Source: Falciphora oryzae (Eukaryota > Ascomycota > Sordariomycetes > Magnaporthales > Magnaporthaceae). Taken from it: DNA of 64,000 nt. The stretch lies in NCBI GenBank assembly GCA_000733355.1, contig JNVV01000005.1, positions 720,649-784,648 on the forward strand, read 5' to 3'. The translations under genes were made by a program, and so were the position numbers. The notes beneath the pieces are model-generated. The model made no database searches. It saw nothing but the letters and a program-made list of their open reading frames with translations, and was not told the origin of the DNA. Of the stretch, positions 1 to 10,362 are shown piece by piece. Within the stretch, counting starts at the first letter, position 1. Every line of letters starts with the position of its first letter.

Positions 1-423
1 GAAATGCGAGCGCGCGCGCGCGCACGTGTGCGACACTGCACGGGTCCGCCCAATCCTATGCGGCAGGCTTCCGCGGTGGAGACTGGGATAGTATAATAGC
101 AGAATCTACTAAAGCAGTGGAAAACGAGAGTCTGGATTCGGCTCCGGCTCCGATGTTTCCTCCCTAGGTAGGCATTGATTTTTTTTTTTTTTTTTTGGAA
201 CTTGTTGTTTGACCCTCGGTCCGCCGTGTCCTCGTAGATTGTACGAACTGCCTGCTCGGTGCGACTCTGGGGTGGTAGTAATAGGGAGGGAACAGACGCC
301 GTCGGAGCCTTTGAGCCGAATTGGGAGGCCCATCCATGCCCTCCCTCAACATTCCGACCATGACAACGGCATCATCCCGGATCCCGGCGGTGGTTGCTTC
401 CCGCAAACTGACAACATCATCAA

Positions 424-427
<4 letters not shown>

Positions 428-460
<33 letters not shown>
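428..460. repeat. GA dinucleotide microsatellite
   Basis: An uninterrupted run of about 16 GA units is read directly from the sequence. It lies in non-coding DNA. Confidence 0.95.
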
Positions 461-461
<1 letters not shown>

Positions 462-1279
462 CCCGCCAGACGGAGAAACCGTCACATCATGGCGGGAGCT
501 CTTTTCCCCGAGGAGACCTTGACCCTTCACCGCTGTCAAGTGGATCCCGGTGTGGGATATACTCGGTGTATATATGCCGCTGTATGGCGCAGAGGGCCAT
601 GTTTCTGATTATTGATTCGCTCTGTGCATCTCTCTCGTGCTAACCTTGTAGGGAGGCGTGACCTCCGGGTGGCTCTCCGCCCACTCGTTTTCTGCCACGC
701 TCTTGAGCGAGGAACGCTTCGTGGTAGCAGAAAAAGACAAACAAGAACAAGCGAGAGAAATATTCGCGTCCGCATGAACATCACGACAGGCCCACGATGC
801 TGCGGGGAAAATAGGAAAGAGGATCTGGAAAGATTAAATCGTGACCCATGCGTCTAAGTATCTAGAAAAGCCATCCATTCATCCCAAGAGCGCGTTCGTC
901 GTTGGTCTATACAGAGAATAAAACAAGCCAAAGGAAAGAACAAGGAAGGGCTCTCCATATCCCTAGAACTTGTACCCAACAATGCTCCCCACAACCAACA
1001 ACAAACGCCCTTCCGATGCATCATCATATTAAAAAAGAAAAAAAGTTGACAATGAAAAAAAAAAAAAAGAAAAAAAAAAGAGATGAAGCGAAAGAAAACC
1101 GTCCCCAGGTCTAGCCAATGCCTGTAACCCCTCGTCCCAATGATTCCTGACGATGTGGTCCTGGACATACGGAAACTATCAGAAGATATGGGGAAGCACA
1201 CTGGGGAAGCACACGGGAAAAGATGACGACGCCCTCCTTCATGGTAGCGTCCCAAAAACAGGGAGGGTTGGTGGTAGTG

Positions 1280-1309
1280 GTGCCTGTGCCTGTGCCCGTG
1301 CCTGTGCCT
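1280..1309. repeat. GTGCCT hexamer tandem repeat, five copies
   Basis: Five consecutive hexamers, four GTGCCT and one GTGCCC, lie just downstream of the separase stop codon. Confidence 0.9.
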
Positions 1310-1433
1310 CGTGTATGTCAAGGGGGGCCTGTCCCCTTGTAGGCTCATCGAACGACTGGATCGTCAAAGGGTCACAAACCCACATTCCCACCATCGCATC
1401 TTGGGGCAGTGCGACCTTTCAAACCCCCTCTTT

Positions 1434-4400
1434 TTAGGCGGTCGTCGTCGTTTCGCCGTCGGTCAGGTAGACCGGGATGCCGTAGACGCACACGGCGGCG
1501 GCAGTCAGGTAGCGGAAGCGACACACGTTCCTGGCGGTCGCCACGGCCTGGACGAGCGACGAAGCTGACGACGACGACGACGACGACGACCACTTGGTGG
1601 CACCGCCAGACGACGTCGACGACACCTTGGCCTTGTCCTCCACCGCAAACGTCCCAGCCTCGAGGAGCCCCCACTCCTCGAGCGCGCGGCCCGCGAGGCG
1701 GTCGATGTCGCGGTCCGTCACGTCCCACAGCGTGCCCGCGACGGCGGGGCAGCCGGCCATGAGGTAGTTCCAGACGGGGCCGTGCGTCTCAAAGTCGCCC
1801 ACGTCGGCGAGCGACGCCGAGCTGCAGCCCCAGAGCAGCACCGCCGCCCGGCATCCGCCCTCGAGCCGCCGGACCGTGCGGCCGCGCACGTACTGCGCGC
1901 CGCTGCCGTGCCCAAAGTAGAGCACCACGTCGCGCGTCCGGAGCGCCCGCTCGAACTCGGCCTCGGTGGGCACCTTGCCCACCGTGCTCACCCAGTTGCT
2001 GTTGTTGTTGCCGCCCAGCAGGGCCGATGCTAGGGGCTCCTCGAACGTCGCCTGAGTCACCTTGAGGTCGCCCTCGGGGTTGAGCATGTAGGCTCCCGAG
2101 AGCCGGGAAGCATGATGGCCGCTCGGCGCTGTTGAGCCCTCCTTGGGCTCGCGCTGCCCGAGAATCAGGCGACGCAGGCACTCGAGAGACGGCACGCGGG
2201 ATACCGCCTGCCCCTGCATGCAGGGGATGGACTCCCAGGGGAAGACGTGCAAGGCCTTGTCCAGCACCAGGACGGTGTGCTGCTGTTGCTGCTGTCCATG
2301 CGTGGTATCCTCGCTGGCTGCTCCTGCGGCGCCGCGACGGCCGCCGCTCTTCTTGGCCCCGTTCTTCTTCTTCTCCGCCGCGGCCGTGTGGTATGAGTGC
2401 AGCGCGTCAAACGTCTCGACGCACATCGAGTCAAAGTCGATCTCATCGTACGCATTGCGCTCGCCGTGGAACTGCAGGATGTCTACCACAAAGTACAGCA
2501 AATCGTTGAGGGCGTCGTCGAGATCGCCGCACTCGGGATCAGTCACATCACCCAAGCCAACGAACAGCTCGAGGATGCGCGGGTCCAGCGTGACCTTGAC
2601 AGGCGCCGGGGTCGCGGCAGCCGCCTTGGTGCGGCGGCCCCGGACCTGGCGGCGCGACGGCAGGTGCTTGTCCAGGATGTCGTGGAAGCTCTTCTGGAAC
2701 CGGGCAAGCAGCTCGGGGCTGCGCCTCTGCTGAGAGAAGATGCCCTTGAAGCCGCCGAGCCAAACCTGCTCGACATTGTCCAGCAGCTCACCAAGGCGCT
2801 TGTCGAGCGCCTCTCTCTCGCTCCACCATGCCGTCTTGGCGCCCTTGCGTGACATGTCCCTGGCGTCATGCGAGCTCTCGTTAGCGAGCCGGATGATCTC
2901 CAGCAGCTCCACACGGCCCTGGTGGTAGTTGAACGAGTCGTTGGCTGGGTCCCGCGAGCTGCCGCGCTCGAGTGGCAGCCGGATAACGAACGGGCTGTGC
3001 CCGGCCTGTAGCCGCGAGACGCAGAGGTCGTGCTTGTTATCGCTGAGGGACACCGAAATGACGGTCCAGTCCTTAGGGATGATGTCGATGTAGTCCTTCT
3101 GGAACCGGCCCATGTCCGCCACGGGGGCGCCAGTCCGGGCAGGAGATGAGGTTGAGTCTCCCTGTCCGACAGGTATGGGCCACTCAAGGCCATCGTTCTT
3201 GTAGCCGCTCATCTCTAGGAGTAGAGCCTTCCGCTCCCTCCGCCATGTCAGGTTTTGCGCTGCCTCTACCGAGCATGTTGCGAAGCTTTGGTTGCCTGTG
3301 ATGCGAGGCCGAGACGGACAGGCGGCCGAGAGCAGAAGCATGGTACTTTGCAGCATCCCGGCGATCCGGTGAACCATGGCGCCATCGCCTGACACCATAG
3401 CCACGGCATGAGCCTGCACGAGGCAGTCGTGAGCGGCCTGAAGGTTTTCCAAAAAGTCTGGCAGTCGCGCCGCCGACGTAGCCCCGGCAGCAGCCCTCCC
3501 TTTCTTGGGTGGTGATGCCTTAACAAGCGCAAGACGATCAGCTACAGCCTCGGAGCTCGCACTGCAGACTGCAGGGAACGACAGGGTTGAGTCCTGGATG
3601 ACTGAGAAGACGGTATCCCTCATCATCTGCTCTTGGCACTGCCCAAAGAAGCACGTGGCTCGCGCAACCATTTCGCCCAGCTTGCTCTTGCCCAGCTTTG
3701 TTGACACCTGGGACTGTTGCAATAGCTTCATGGCGGCAGCCCAGTCTCTGCTGTTGACGAGAGAGATGGCTCTGTGCACCATGAGCGAGGTCTTCAGGCT
3801 GGAAATAATAATATCGCTCGTCGTCGGGGGAGTTATCTCAACTGCCGGGGCCGGTGCCTTGGTTTTTGAGGTAGTGGCGCCTTTCCTCGTCGTTGTCTTC
3901 CTGGCAGTGCTGGCTGCACTGGGCACTCGTTTGGCTGGCTGCCTCTTTGGTTTCTCCTCAGGAGCTGGCTTGATCGAGCCGGGCGCTTCCTGTGAGTCCT
4001 CATTTTCCGCATCTCCCGACGCCTCTTTAAGAAACTTCATGGCGGCCTCGGCACGGCCTATCATCTCCTGCTCCAAGTCAAACTCCTTCAGATCTCGGTA
4101 CAGTCCACCGAGTTGGCAGGCTAGAGTCACCGCGGCGCATGTCCGGTCGCCGTCGCGGAGCCTAGAGCTGGATAGGTTGGCCAGCTCGAGAGACTTGTCG
4201 AGTTTGCCGGCCTTGAAATGGACTGACGCCAGCCAGGCCTCGCACTGAGCCAGGTAGAGGCGCGCGTTGGTGCTCTGGGCAATCTTTTGCGCTTGTTCTG
4301 CATAGTACACCGTCTCCTGGAACATTCCCAGGTGTGCGTAAACGGACGAAAGATGCGACATACTCTGGAAAAGCGGGTGGAACAGCTTCCAGAATTCGGG

Positions 4401-7400
4401 TCCTGCAGGGACCACCGCCGTAGACTCAGTGACCGATGAGCCTCCAATGCCGAGATCGGTCGTGTCGTTAGCGTTCTGCTGGGATTTGCTCATCTGCTCG
4501 AGCCTTGACCAGTCCCTGAAAAGCACGCGGACCGTCTCTCGCGCATGCGCCAGCGCGTGGTGAGCCTCGCCCTTCTTAGAGGCAATCATGGACTGCAGGA
4601 GTGACGCATAGCTGATGAGATCTCGTCGGCGTGTCTTTGCAGACTGCGAGCTGCTCGTCCCGTCCGCTACGGCATAGGCACGGGCCTGGTTGAAGTGAGT
4701 CTCTGCCTTGTCCAGGTCTCCTGTCAAGATATAGAATTCGGCGTAGGCGAGGTGCAAGTCAGCAACAGCCTCTCCCGGAATCGACCCGGACTCTTCCAGC
4801 GTGTACTTCTGGCAGTCATCAAGGACCTTCTCGGCCATGGCGCACTGCCCGGTGTTGGCGTAAAGCAGCGCCAGGCTCGAGTCTGACGCGATCTTGTCCT
4901 CAGGGCTCCATTTGGCCGAGACGCTAGAGACTTTGGAAGAAAGTTCCAGCGCCGACAGCTGGACAGAGTCGTGGCCCATCGTGCGTGCGAGGTCGGCCAA
5001 TGACTGGAGGTGGCTCAGCAGCGCGGCCGGGTTGTCGATGGCTCGATCGAGATCCTCCAGCATCTTGCAAATTCCGATGGCGCCGTGCCACTGAGACAGA
5101 GCACTCTCGATTCGGTCAAGATCGGGAGCCGCGGACCTGAGCCCGACCAACGAGTTGTGGTATGCATAGTAATGCTGTAGATATGGTTCCAAAGCCGTAT
5201 CTTCGGCGCAGCCACCACCCTTGATGAGGCCGACGACGGCATCAACCTGCGATTCTATTGCTGCGAATTGTTCCTGATCATCTAGATTTACTGCCAGAAG
5301 GCTCAGGAGTGTGCGGAGGCGCTTGATAGGGAAGCGTGTCGGATAGTACGTCTTGAGCAGTGACTCGACACACTCATCGGCCAGTGTTGGGCGTGCGCGG
5401 TCCTTGGAGCCGCCGAGGATGATGAAGTGCAGCCAGTGTTCCCGGACGGCCAGCTGCTCAGGCTCGGACAGATCGACAGACCAGTCTATCGGCACCTGCT
5501 CCAGCTTTGAGATGGACACGAGCGTCCGCGACAGTGTGCTCGCTTGGCTGGTGCGAGTCCAGGCGAGGACCGGAGACCACTCTTCCAGGCACTGTACAAC
5601 ATCAACCAGAACGCCGTCATCAACGAGGCTGGTCCGGATGGACTGGAGCGCTCCAAGAGCCTCGCCGACGCGTCCCAGAGACTTGTAGGCCTCGGCTAGC
5701 CGCTCCAGCTTCATGATGAGCTGCGACTTCTCCTTCTCCCGAGCGGATCGCTGCTTGACACACTCGATGGACCGGCGAAGCGCGCGCATAGGCTCTGGGC
5801 TCTTGGGGTCTTTGCACGACTGCCGCAGGAGCGTATACTGCATGAAGTAAAAGTGTGAGATCTTGACGTGGTGTGACGTAGACGAGGACTCGGCGTTCCC
5901 GATATCACCCATGTAGTCGAGCAGGGTGAGGCAGTCGCCCAGGACCGAGTCCATTTGCGCCCAGGACACGCGCTGCTCGTCGATGAGGGTCTTGTTGACC
6001 ATAAAGGCTGAATCGAGAAATAGATGTATCGATTTCGTAAGGATCTGTCGTCTCTGTTCGTATCGTAAAAAGTCTTTGGTGCTGCCGTTGGACGCCGGCG
6101 GTTTTCCCAGCCACCGCAGGCAGAAACGCGGGCACTGGAGAACGAACGATTCCAGTAGACTTATTGTATACTCTGCGGCCAGCGCGCTCTTATTTTGCGC
6201 GACGAGGATGTTCATCGCAGATCTCCGGGCAAGGCCCACGTTGGCCAGAAGGTCCTCCAGCTCAGCGCTGTCCCCCTTCAGCACTCCCTGGATGCCATCG
6301 ATGACAGCTTCGACCGGTTTGTCACCCTCGAGGTACTGCGACGGGTTTTTGAGCTGCAGAGATAGCAGAAGAGCGTCAACCGAGCAGCGACTCGCTTCCG
6401 AATCGGCTCCCTCTTTCATAAGTCCCTTGACGCGTTTTGTCCATTCGATGGCCTCGGGATATTGTCGGGCCTCCCTAGCAAGCGCGCCCAGGGATTGGTA
6501 CAGACTCGCGATCGGCGACTTGAAAGATGTGCCCGGGCTTGTGCTGCTGTGCTTCACAAGGCCCTGGATCCGTTGGAAGGCATCGACGCATTTGGTGTAG
6601 AGGGACTCGTCCCTAAGCCCTGCCCTCCGGATGTACGCAGCCAGGCACCGAGAAAAGGGCGAAAGAATGTCCTTGTCGACGTCGCCCTTGTGTCCTGCGA
6701 TAGCCCACCACTGCAACCTCGATTCCAGCCCCAGGACCTGCAAGTCGAATGCCGCAGATGGAGATATGCCCAACTTCGGCTCAAGGGCTTCGTCGTCGTT
6801 TTTGCTTGACACGCTCGGCGTCAGGGACAGAAGAAGTTGTGAAAGCGTCTCCAGCTGGCGCGAAGCCTTGTCGCGGTTAGTGGTGCTGCTCCCAGCATAA
6901 GCAATCAACAGCCTCAGAGGGGATGACCCGGTGGAGTCCTTCAGGATGCTGACTACCGACTCGGTGTGCTGGGGCTTCTTCATCATGGACAGTATCCTCA
7001 GTGCCTGGAGTTGGGTCGTGATGACAAGGTTGGTGACGGGGCCATCCGCAGCCTTGAATCCTCGGAAATCCAGTATATCTGAGAAGCGAGCCGTGGAGGC
7101 GGTATCGCTTTGCGCGCTGGCCTTGGTCGGCTTCTTTGCCGTGGCCGACACCCCAGAGTGACTGTCGAGTCGCTGCTTGAGCATCCGGAGCTCCTTGACG
7201 GCCTGCTCCAGCATTCCCAGAGCTATCAGCCTTGCCACAAGCGACGACATTCCGCTCTCGAGCTGGAGATCTGGAAGGATGATCTCGCCGGCATTGTGAA
7301 GTCCCCTCAGTGCGGCAAAGGCGATGCGGGCGCATTCCACGAGGGACAGGCAGCTCGAGGAGCCGGAGCCCGAGGAGGCAGGCCTCGCAGGCTGCTTGGC

Positions 7401-7877
7401 CGTGGCCAGCGGCGAGGTTGCTACCCGGTTCAAAGTCCGAGCCTGCAGCGGGGTCGGGGGCGCCGAGAGGGACCTGCGGAGCGCGTTCCGCGAGGCCTTG
7501 CGAACGAGATCACCAGCTTCGGGCTGTGTCGGTCGCGGGGGGGCTGGCGCTACCGCCGGTTTCGTGGCCTCTCCCAAGCCTTTCAGGGAGGCGTTGATGA
7601 CGTGGGTGGCCAGCACTGCCTTCTCCTTGGACGAAAGCCCCGCGGCGGAAGCCGCTTTTGCTGGCTTTTTGGCTGGCGCTCGAGCGCTCGTGGCCGTCGT
7701 TTTCGGGGCTCGGCCCGTTTTGGAGGCTCGAGACTCGGTCCCATCGACTCTGGCGGAAGATGCGGCGTCGCTGGGTAAGATAAGGTCTTTGAGGAGCACG
7801 GCCGTCGCGGGCGAGCAGGTCGATATCGAAGTGACGGCGGACCGGACCGAGTCCGCCTGATCTTGTAAGGAAGTCAT
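1434..7877 (-). CDS. ESP1: Separase (sister-chromatid separation protease)
   Basis: Caspase-like cysteine protease (peptidase family C50) that cleaves the cohesin kleisin at anaphase onset. A single uninterrupted frame gives 2147 residues from the ATG at 7877; the frame extends a little further upstream but has no earlier ATG. The C-terminal catalytic domain is clear. His1990 lies in LYFGHGSGAQY and Cys2018 in LLWGCSSASL, the expected dyad 28 residues apart, followed by GTLWDVTDRDID. The long N-terminal part is helical and repeat-like, as in fungal Cut1/BimB. Low-complexity segments include a Ser/Thr/Ala/Lys-rich stretch near residues 50-80, a short Gln run before VLVLDKALHVFPWESIP, and a Ser run near the C terminus. 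It is head-to-head with the DUF5321 gene, 526 bp apart. Its activator APC/C subunit CDC27 is also in this window, 50 kb away; no functional linkage is implied. Confidence 0.96.
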   Translation of the reverse strand: MTSLQDQADSVRSAVTSISTCSPATAVLLKDLILPSDAASSARVDGTESRASKTGRAPKTTATSARAPAKKPAKAASAAGLSSKEKAVLATHVINASLKGLGEATKPAVAPAPPRPTQPEAGDLVRKASRNALRRSLSAPPTPLQARTLNRVATSPLATAKQPARPASSGSGSSSCLSLVECARIAFAALRGLHNAGEIILPDLQLESGMSSLVARLIALGMLEQAVKELRMLKQRLDSHSGVSATAKKPTKASAQSDTASTARFSDILDFRGFKAADGPVTNLVITTQLQALRILSMMKKPQHTESVVSILKDSTGSSPLRLLIAYAGSSTTNRDKASRQLETLSQLLLSLTPSVSSKNDDEALEPKLGISPSAAFDLQVLGLESRLQWWAIAGHKGDVDKDILSPFSRCLAAYIRRAGLRDESLYTKCVDAFQRIQGLVKHSSTSPGTSFKSPIASLYQSLGALAREARQYPEAIEWTKRVKGLMKEGADSEASRCSVDALLLSLQLKNPSQYLEGDKPVEAVIDGIQGVLKGDSAELEDLLANVGLARRSAMNILVAQNKSALAAEYTISLLESFVLQCPRFCLRWLGKPPASNGSTKDFLRYEQRRQILTKSIHLFLDSAFMVNKTLIDEQRVSWAQMDSVLGDCLTLLDYMGDIGNAESSSTSHHVKISHFYFMQYTLLRQSCKDPKSPEPMRALRRSIECVKQRSAREKEKSQLIMKLERLAEAYKSLGRVGEALGALQSIRTSLVDDGVLVDVVQCLEEWSPVLAWTRTSQASTLSRTLVSISKLEQVPIDWSVDLSEPEQLAVREHWLHFIILGGSKDRARPTLADECVESLLKTYYPTRFPIKRLRTLLSLLAVNLDDQEQFAAIESQVDAVVGLIKGGGCAEDTALEPYLQHYYAYHNSLVGLRSAAPDLDRIESALSQWHGAIGICKMLEDLDRAIDNPAALLSHLQSLADLARTMGHDSVQLSALELSSKVSSVSAKWSPEDKIASDSSLALLYANTGQCAMAEKVLDDCQKYTLEESGSIPGEAVADLHLAYAEFYILTGDLDKAETHFNQARAYAVADGTSSSQSAKTRRRDLISYASLLQSMIASKKGEAHHALAHARETVRVLFRDWSRLEQMSKSQQNANDTTDLGIGGSSVTESTAVVPAGPEFWKLFHPLFQSMSHLSSVYAHLGMFQETVYYAEQAQKIAQSTNARLYLAQCEAWLASVHFKAGKLDKSLELANLSSSRLRDGDRTCAAVTLACQLGGLYRDLKEFDLEQEMIGRAEAAMKFLKEASGDAENEDSQEAPGSIKPAPEEKPKRQPAKRVPSAASTARKTTTRKGATTSKTKAPAPAVEITPPTTSDIIISSLKTSLMVHRAISLVNSRDWAAAMKLLQQSQVSTKLGKSKLGEMVARATCFFGQCQEQMMRDTVFSVIQDSTLSFPAVCSASSEAVADRLALVKASPPKKGRAAAGATSAARLPDFLENLQAAHDCLVQAHAVAMVSGDGAMVHRIAGMLQSTMLLLSAACPSRPRITGNQSFATCSVEAAQNLTWRRERKALLLEMSGYKNDGLEWPIPVGQGDSTSSPARTGAPVADMGRFQKDYIDIIPKDWTVISVSLSDNKHDLCVSRLQAGHSPFVIRLPLERGSSRDPANDSFNYHQGRVELLEIIRLANESSHDARDMSRKGAKTAWWSEREALDKRLGELLDNVEQVWLGGFKGIFSQQRRSPELLARFQKSFHDILDKHLPSRRQVRGRRTKAAAATPAPVKVTLDPRILELFVGLGDVTDPECGDLDDALNDLLYFVVDILQFHGERNAYDEIDFDSMCVETFDALHSYHTAAAEKKKNGAKKSGGRRGAAGAASEDTTHGQQQQQHTVLVLDKALHVFPWESIPCMQGQAVSRVPSLECLRRLILGQREPKEGSTAPSGHHASRLSGAYMLNPEGDLKVTQATFEEPLASALLGGNNNSNWVSTVGKVPTEAEFERALRTRDVVLYFGHGSGAQYVRGRTVRRLEGGCRAAVLLWGCSSASLADVGDFETHGPVWNYLMAGCPAVAGTLWDVTDRDIDRLAGRALEEWGLLEAGTFAVEDKAKVSSTSSGGATKWSSSSSSSSASSLVQAVATARNVCRFRYLTAAAVCVYGIPVYLTDGETTTTA

Positions 7878-8403
7878 GACCAAAAAAAAAGAGCGATAGC
7901 GAAGCAAAAAGCGAGTGTTAAAGATCCTGACTCCTAATCATATCTTGACGAAAACACCTAATAATAGCCTTGACAAGCTATACTCTGGTCGAAAGCAAGA
8001 GAGGGACAGCCAAGAACGACGCGCCCATCGGCAATGGGGAGCAGATGTGCGGTCTCCTGCTTTGGACGCGCCAAAGCCCGCCTAAAGCGGGCTGCTTTGG
8101 GCAGGGGCCGGCGTGATGTGGACTTCGGATTTCCATGGAGCGTCTGAGGTTGACCCAGCAACTGCAGCCGACGGACCCGCACGTTGCGGGGCCTGCCGCC
8201 AGCTAGCCCACGAGAGAATATGATTTTTGGTGGCGAGCTTCATCGATTCGTTGAATCTTGACCAAGCGGAAATTCACGACACCAGACTTGAATAATCCAC
8301 CGCCCAGGCCAGGCCACTATAGAATACGCGAACGAGCTGAGGCATACGATCCCAATCTGCCCACCCGAACCGCCCGGCGGTTCGATCACTTACGATCGGC
8401 ATC
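7878..8403. promoter_or_regulatory. Divergent intergenic region, separase / DUF5321 gene
   Basis: The 526 bp between the two start codons must contain both promoters. I recognise no clear TATA box or other factor site. Confidence 0.5.
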
Positions 8404-9090
8404 ATGGCCCCGCTTCGAGTTCCCAAGCGGCTACCGATACCGTCTCTTGCACCGAAGACGTCTGTCCTTCTCCGACTGCCGGCCTCGTCGCGGTGCGCTT
8501 CCAACAGCAGCAACGCGCGGTTCGCAAGCACAGCCCCTTCGATCGCGCAAACATCCTTCTGGAAGTCCTTGATCCCGAAGCCGTTTCGCCGCGACGGGTC
8601 CCCAAAAACAGCCACTCCCAAGTCCAAAGACTGGAACCCCGCCACCTTTTACATCGTCATCTTCCTTCTGATCGGGTCCATGTCGATCCAGATGATCTCT
8701 CTAAGGAAGAACTTTGAGATGTTCATGCGGCAGTCCGATGTCAGGATCGGTCTCCTGCGTGAGGTTGTCGACAAGCTACACAAGGGCGAGGCCGTCGATG
8801 TCGAGAAGACCTTGGGCAGTGGTGATCCCGAGAGCGAGGAACAATGGGAACAAGGTAAGGGCCCTCCGCGCAAAAGTATCCTGGGCTATTGTGATCAAGG
8901 AAACATAGAGGGAAAGGGGACGAAGGGAACCGGATCGCTAAAACTCTTCGCAGTAATTCGTGAGCTCGAGAAGGGCGAAAGTGCAGACTATGGAAGTGAT
9001 CCGGAGCATCAAGAGGCTGCGTCAAAAGCTCAAAGCACCTCAGAGGTGACGGCGAAACCAAGAGCTCCAGTTACGTCTGACTTCTATTAA
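8404..9090 (+). CDS. Mitochondrial membrane protein, DUF5321-like
   Basis: Small fungal protein of unknown function. The N terminus is rich in Arg, Ser and Ala and lacks acidic residues for about 60 positions, which suggests a mitochondrial presequence. One membrane segment follows (FYIVIFLLIGSMSIQM), then a charged tail. The preferred model has two exons, 8404-8854 and 8954-9090, giving 195 residues. The 99-nt intron has donor GTAAGG, a GCTAAAAC branch-like site and acceptor CGCAG, and the join reads EQWEQVIRELEKGE. That VIRELEKGE ending resembles DUF5321 relatives as I recall them. The intron is a multiple of three without a stop codon, so the unspliced frame is also open (228 residues). 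The spliced model is favoured by the splice signals. Assignment to DUF5321 is from memory of the family pattern. Confidence 0.8.
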   Translation: MAPLRVPKRLPIPSLAPKTSVLLRLPASSRCASNSSNARFASTAPSIAQTSFWKSLIPKPFRRDGSPKTATPKSKDWNPATFYIVIFLLIGSMSIQMISLRKNFEMFMRQSDVRIGLLREVVDKLHKGEAVDVEKTLGSGDPESEEQWEQGKGPPRKSILGYCDQGNIEGKGTKGTGSLKLFAVIRELEKGESADYGSDPEHQEAASKAQSTSEVTAKPRAPVTSDFY

Positions 9091-9126
9091 ACCAAATAAT
9101 CTATGGCGATCGTACGGAAAGCATTG

Positions 9127-10362
9127 CTACGGCACCGCCTCTTTGAAGACAGCCGACGCACCGTGACTCTTGGTCGGGAGCGGGACACCGCGGGCTTTCG
9201 ACGAACGGCCCAGAGCTTCGACAACTGCCGGTAGGATGACCTCCGTAGAGATCTCTACCCTGACGGCCTCGCGTCCCGTCTGCTGCGGATCTATGTCTAT
9301 AAAGAAAGTATCTTCCCCCCTCACACCCCCGATGTTCACGATTGCAAGCGGCATTCCCATGTCCTTGGCTAGTTTGGCAAGACGCCAGGCCGAGTAGGTG
9401 GCCAGAGATGTGCCGATCACCATGAGCTTGCCGGCACTGGTTATGGCCTCTTCAGCGGCGAGTTTGACCGACGGCGAGATGCTCTCCCCAAACATGATGA
9501 CCGCCGGCTTGAGGATTCCGGCAGTGCTTGCTGGCTCCCACGCCCCATCGCCGTCGACCTCCACCCTCGAGGGGCTGCCATTTGCGAATGGTGGGGGGTT
9601 CGAGAGACATCTTGGGCAGGCAGGGTACCTGAAAGTAGAGTATGGAGCTTCGGGCAGATCGACGTCACCGTCCGGGTTTGACCGTATCCCCCTGGCACGT
9701 CGTTCGACGGGGTTCTCTGTGTCCAGGGCCCCTGAAGCGACAGCCTCAGCGAGGAATGCCGCCCACGCAGGGTTCAGCCTGGCCAAGTCCTCTTGGAAGC
9801 TGTCCCTGGGGTACTCGGTCCGACACGAGGTACACACCAGAGCCCTGAGATAGCCATGGAGCTCCACAATGTTTGGCCGTGTTGCAGGCGTCGGCATATG
9901 GGACCCGGGATGGTCTGGAGCCCAGTGTAGGGAATCGACGTTTTGGGTGACAATGGATGAGATGATGCCGAGGTCCGCAAGGTCCCTGATGGCGCGATGG
10001 GCCGCGTTCGGCTTTGCCTTCTGCAGAGTGGTCCAGCCTATGAAGGACCTTGCCCAGTACCTCCGCCTCGCCGCGTGGCTAGCCAGGAACTCGTGGTAGT
10101 ATATGGGCCTATAGGTCTTGTTGAGCCGGTAGGTGCCCTTGTCTCCCCGGTAGTCGGCAAGGCCGGAGGCGACGGACAGGCCGGCGCCGGAGAGGCAGAC
10201 GGTGGAGGCAGGCAGGCCCCGATGAGACGGCGCCGTGACGAACTCGAGGAGGGCGTCTACCGCACCCGGCAGCGTCCTGGCTGCCACGGGGACGATGCGC
10301 GGGGAGGGGAACACATCCGTGTAGGGGATGCGCATCAGAGGCGCGCGCATCGGAGCAGCCAT
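9127..10362 (-). CDS. NAD-dependent protein deacylase, class II (SIRT4-like) sirtuin
   Basis: 411 residues in one exon from the ATG at 10362. The frame extends upstream only with a non-ATG codon. Sirtuin signatures occur in order: GAGLSVASGLADYRG near 59-73 (NAD-binding loop), TQNVDSLH near 139-146, ELHG with the catalytic His at about 169, zinc ligands CTSC at 177-180 and a second CPRC pair, then MFGE and VIGTSLATYSA. The NVDSLH spacing, the long zinc region and the RPIYYHEF segment are those of class II enzymes (SIRT4), which act in mitochondria on acyl-lysines. The N terminus has few acidic residues and could be a targeting sequence. The gene is divergent from the CDF transporter gene. The exact substrate cannot be read from sequence. 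Confidence 0.9.
   Translation of the reverse strand: MAAPMRAPLMRIPYTDVFPSPRIVPVAARTLPGAVDALLEFVTAPSHRGLPASTVCLSGAGLSVASGLADYRGDKGTYRLNKTYRPIYYHEFLASHAARRRYWARSFIGWTTLQKAKPNAAHRAIRDLADLGIISSIVTQNVDSLHWAPDHPGSHMPTPATRPNIVELHGYLRALVCTSCRTEYPRDSFQEDLARLNPAWAAFLAEAVASGALDTENPVERRARGIRSNPDGDVDLPEAPYSTFRYPACPRCLSNPPPFANGSPSRVEVDGDGAWEPASTAGILKPAVIMFGESISPSVKLAAEEAITSAGKLMVIGTSLATYSAWRLAKLAKDMGMPLAIVNIGGVRGEDTFFIDIDPQQTGREAVRVEISTEVILPAVVEALGRSSKARGVPLPTKSHGASAVFKEAVP

Larger units (their letters stand above)
1..1433. other. Gene-free flank downstream of separase
   Basis: No open reading frame here looks like a real protein. The stretch contains simple repeats: an alternating CG run near 7-22, a T run near 179-196, a GA microsatellite at 428-460, A runs near 1054-1079 and a GTGCCT hexamer array at 1280-1309. 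It probably holds the separase 3' untranslated region and spacer. I see no RNA gene. Confidence 0.6.

Noticed and set aside
2143..2733. Open frames antisense to the separase catalytic region
   Set aside because: They mirror the GC-rich separase codons on the other strand and have no domain or start/intron support.
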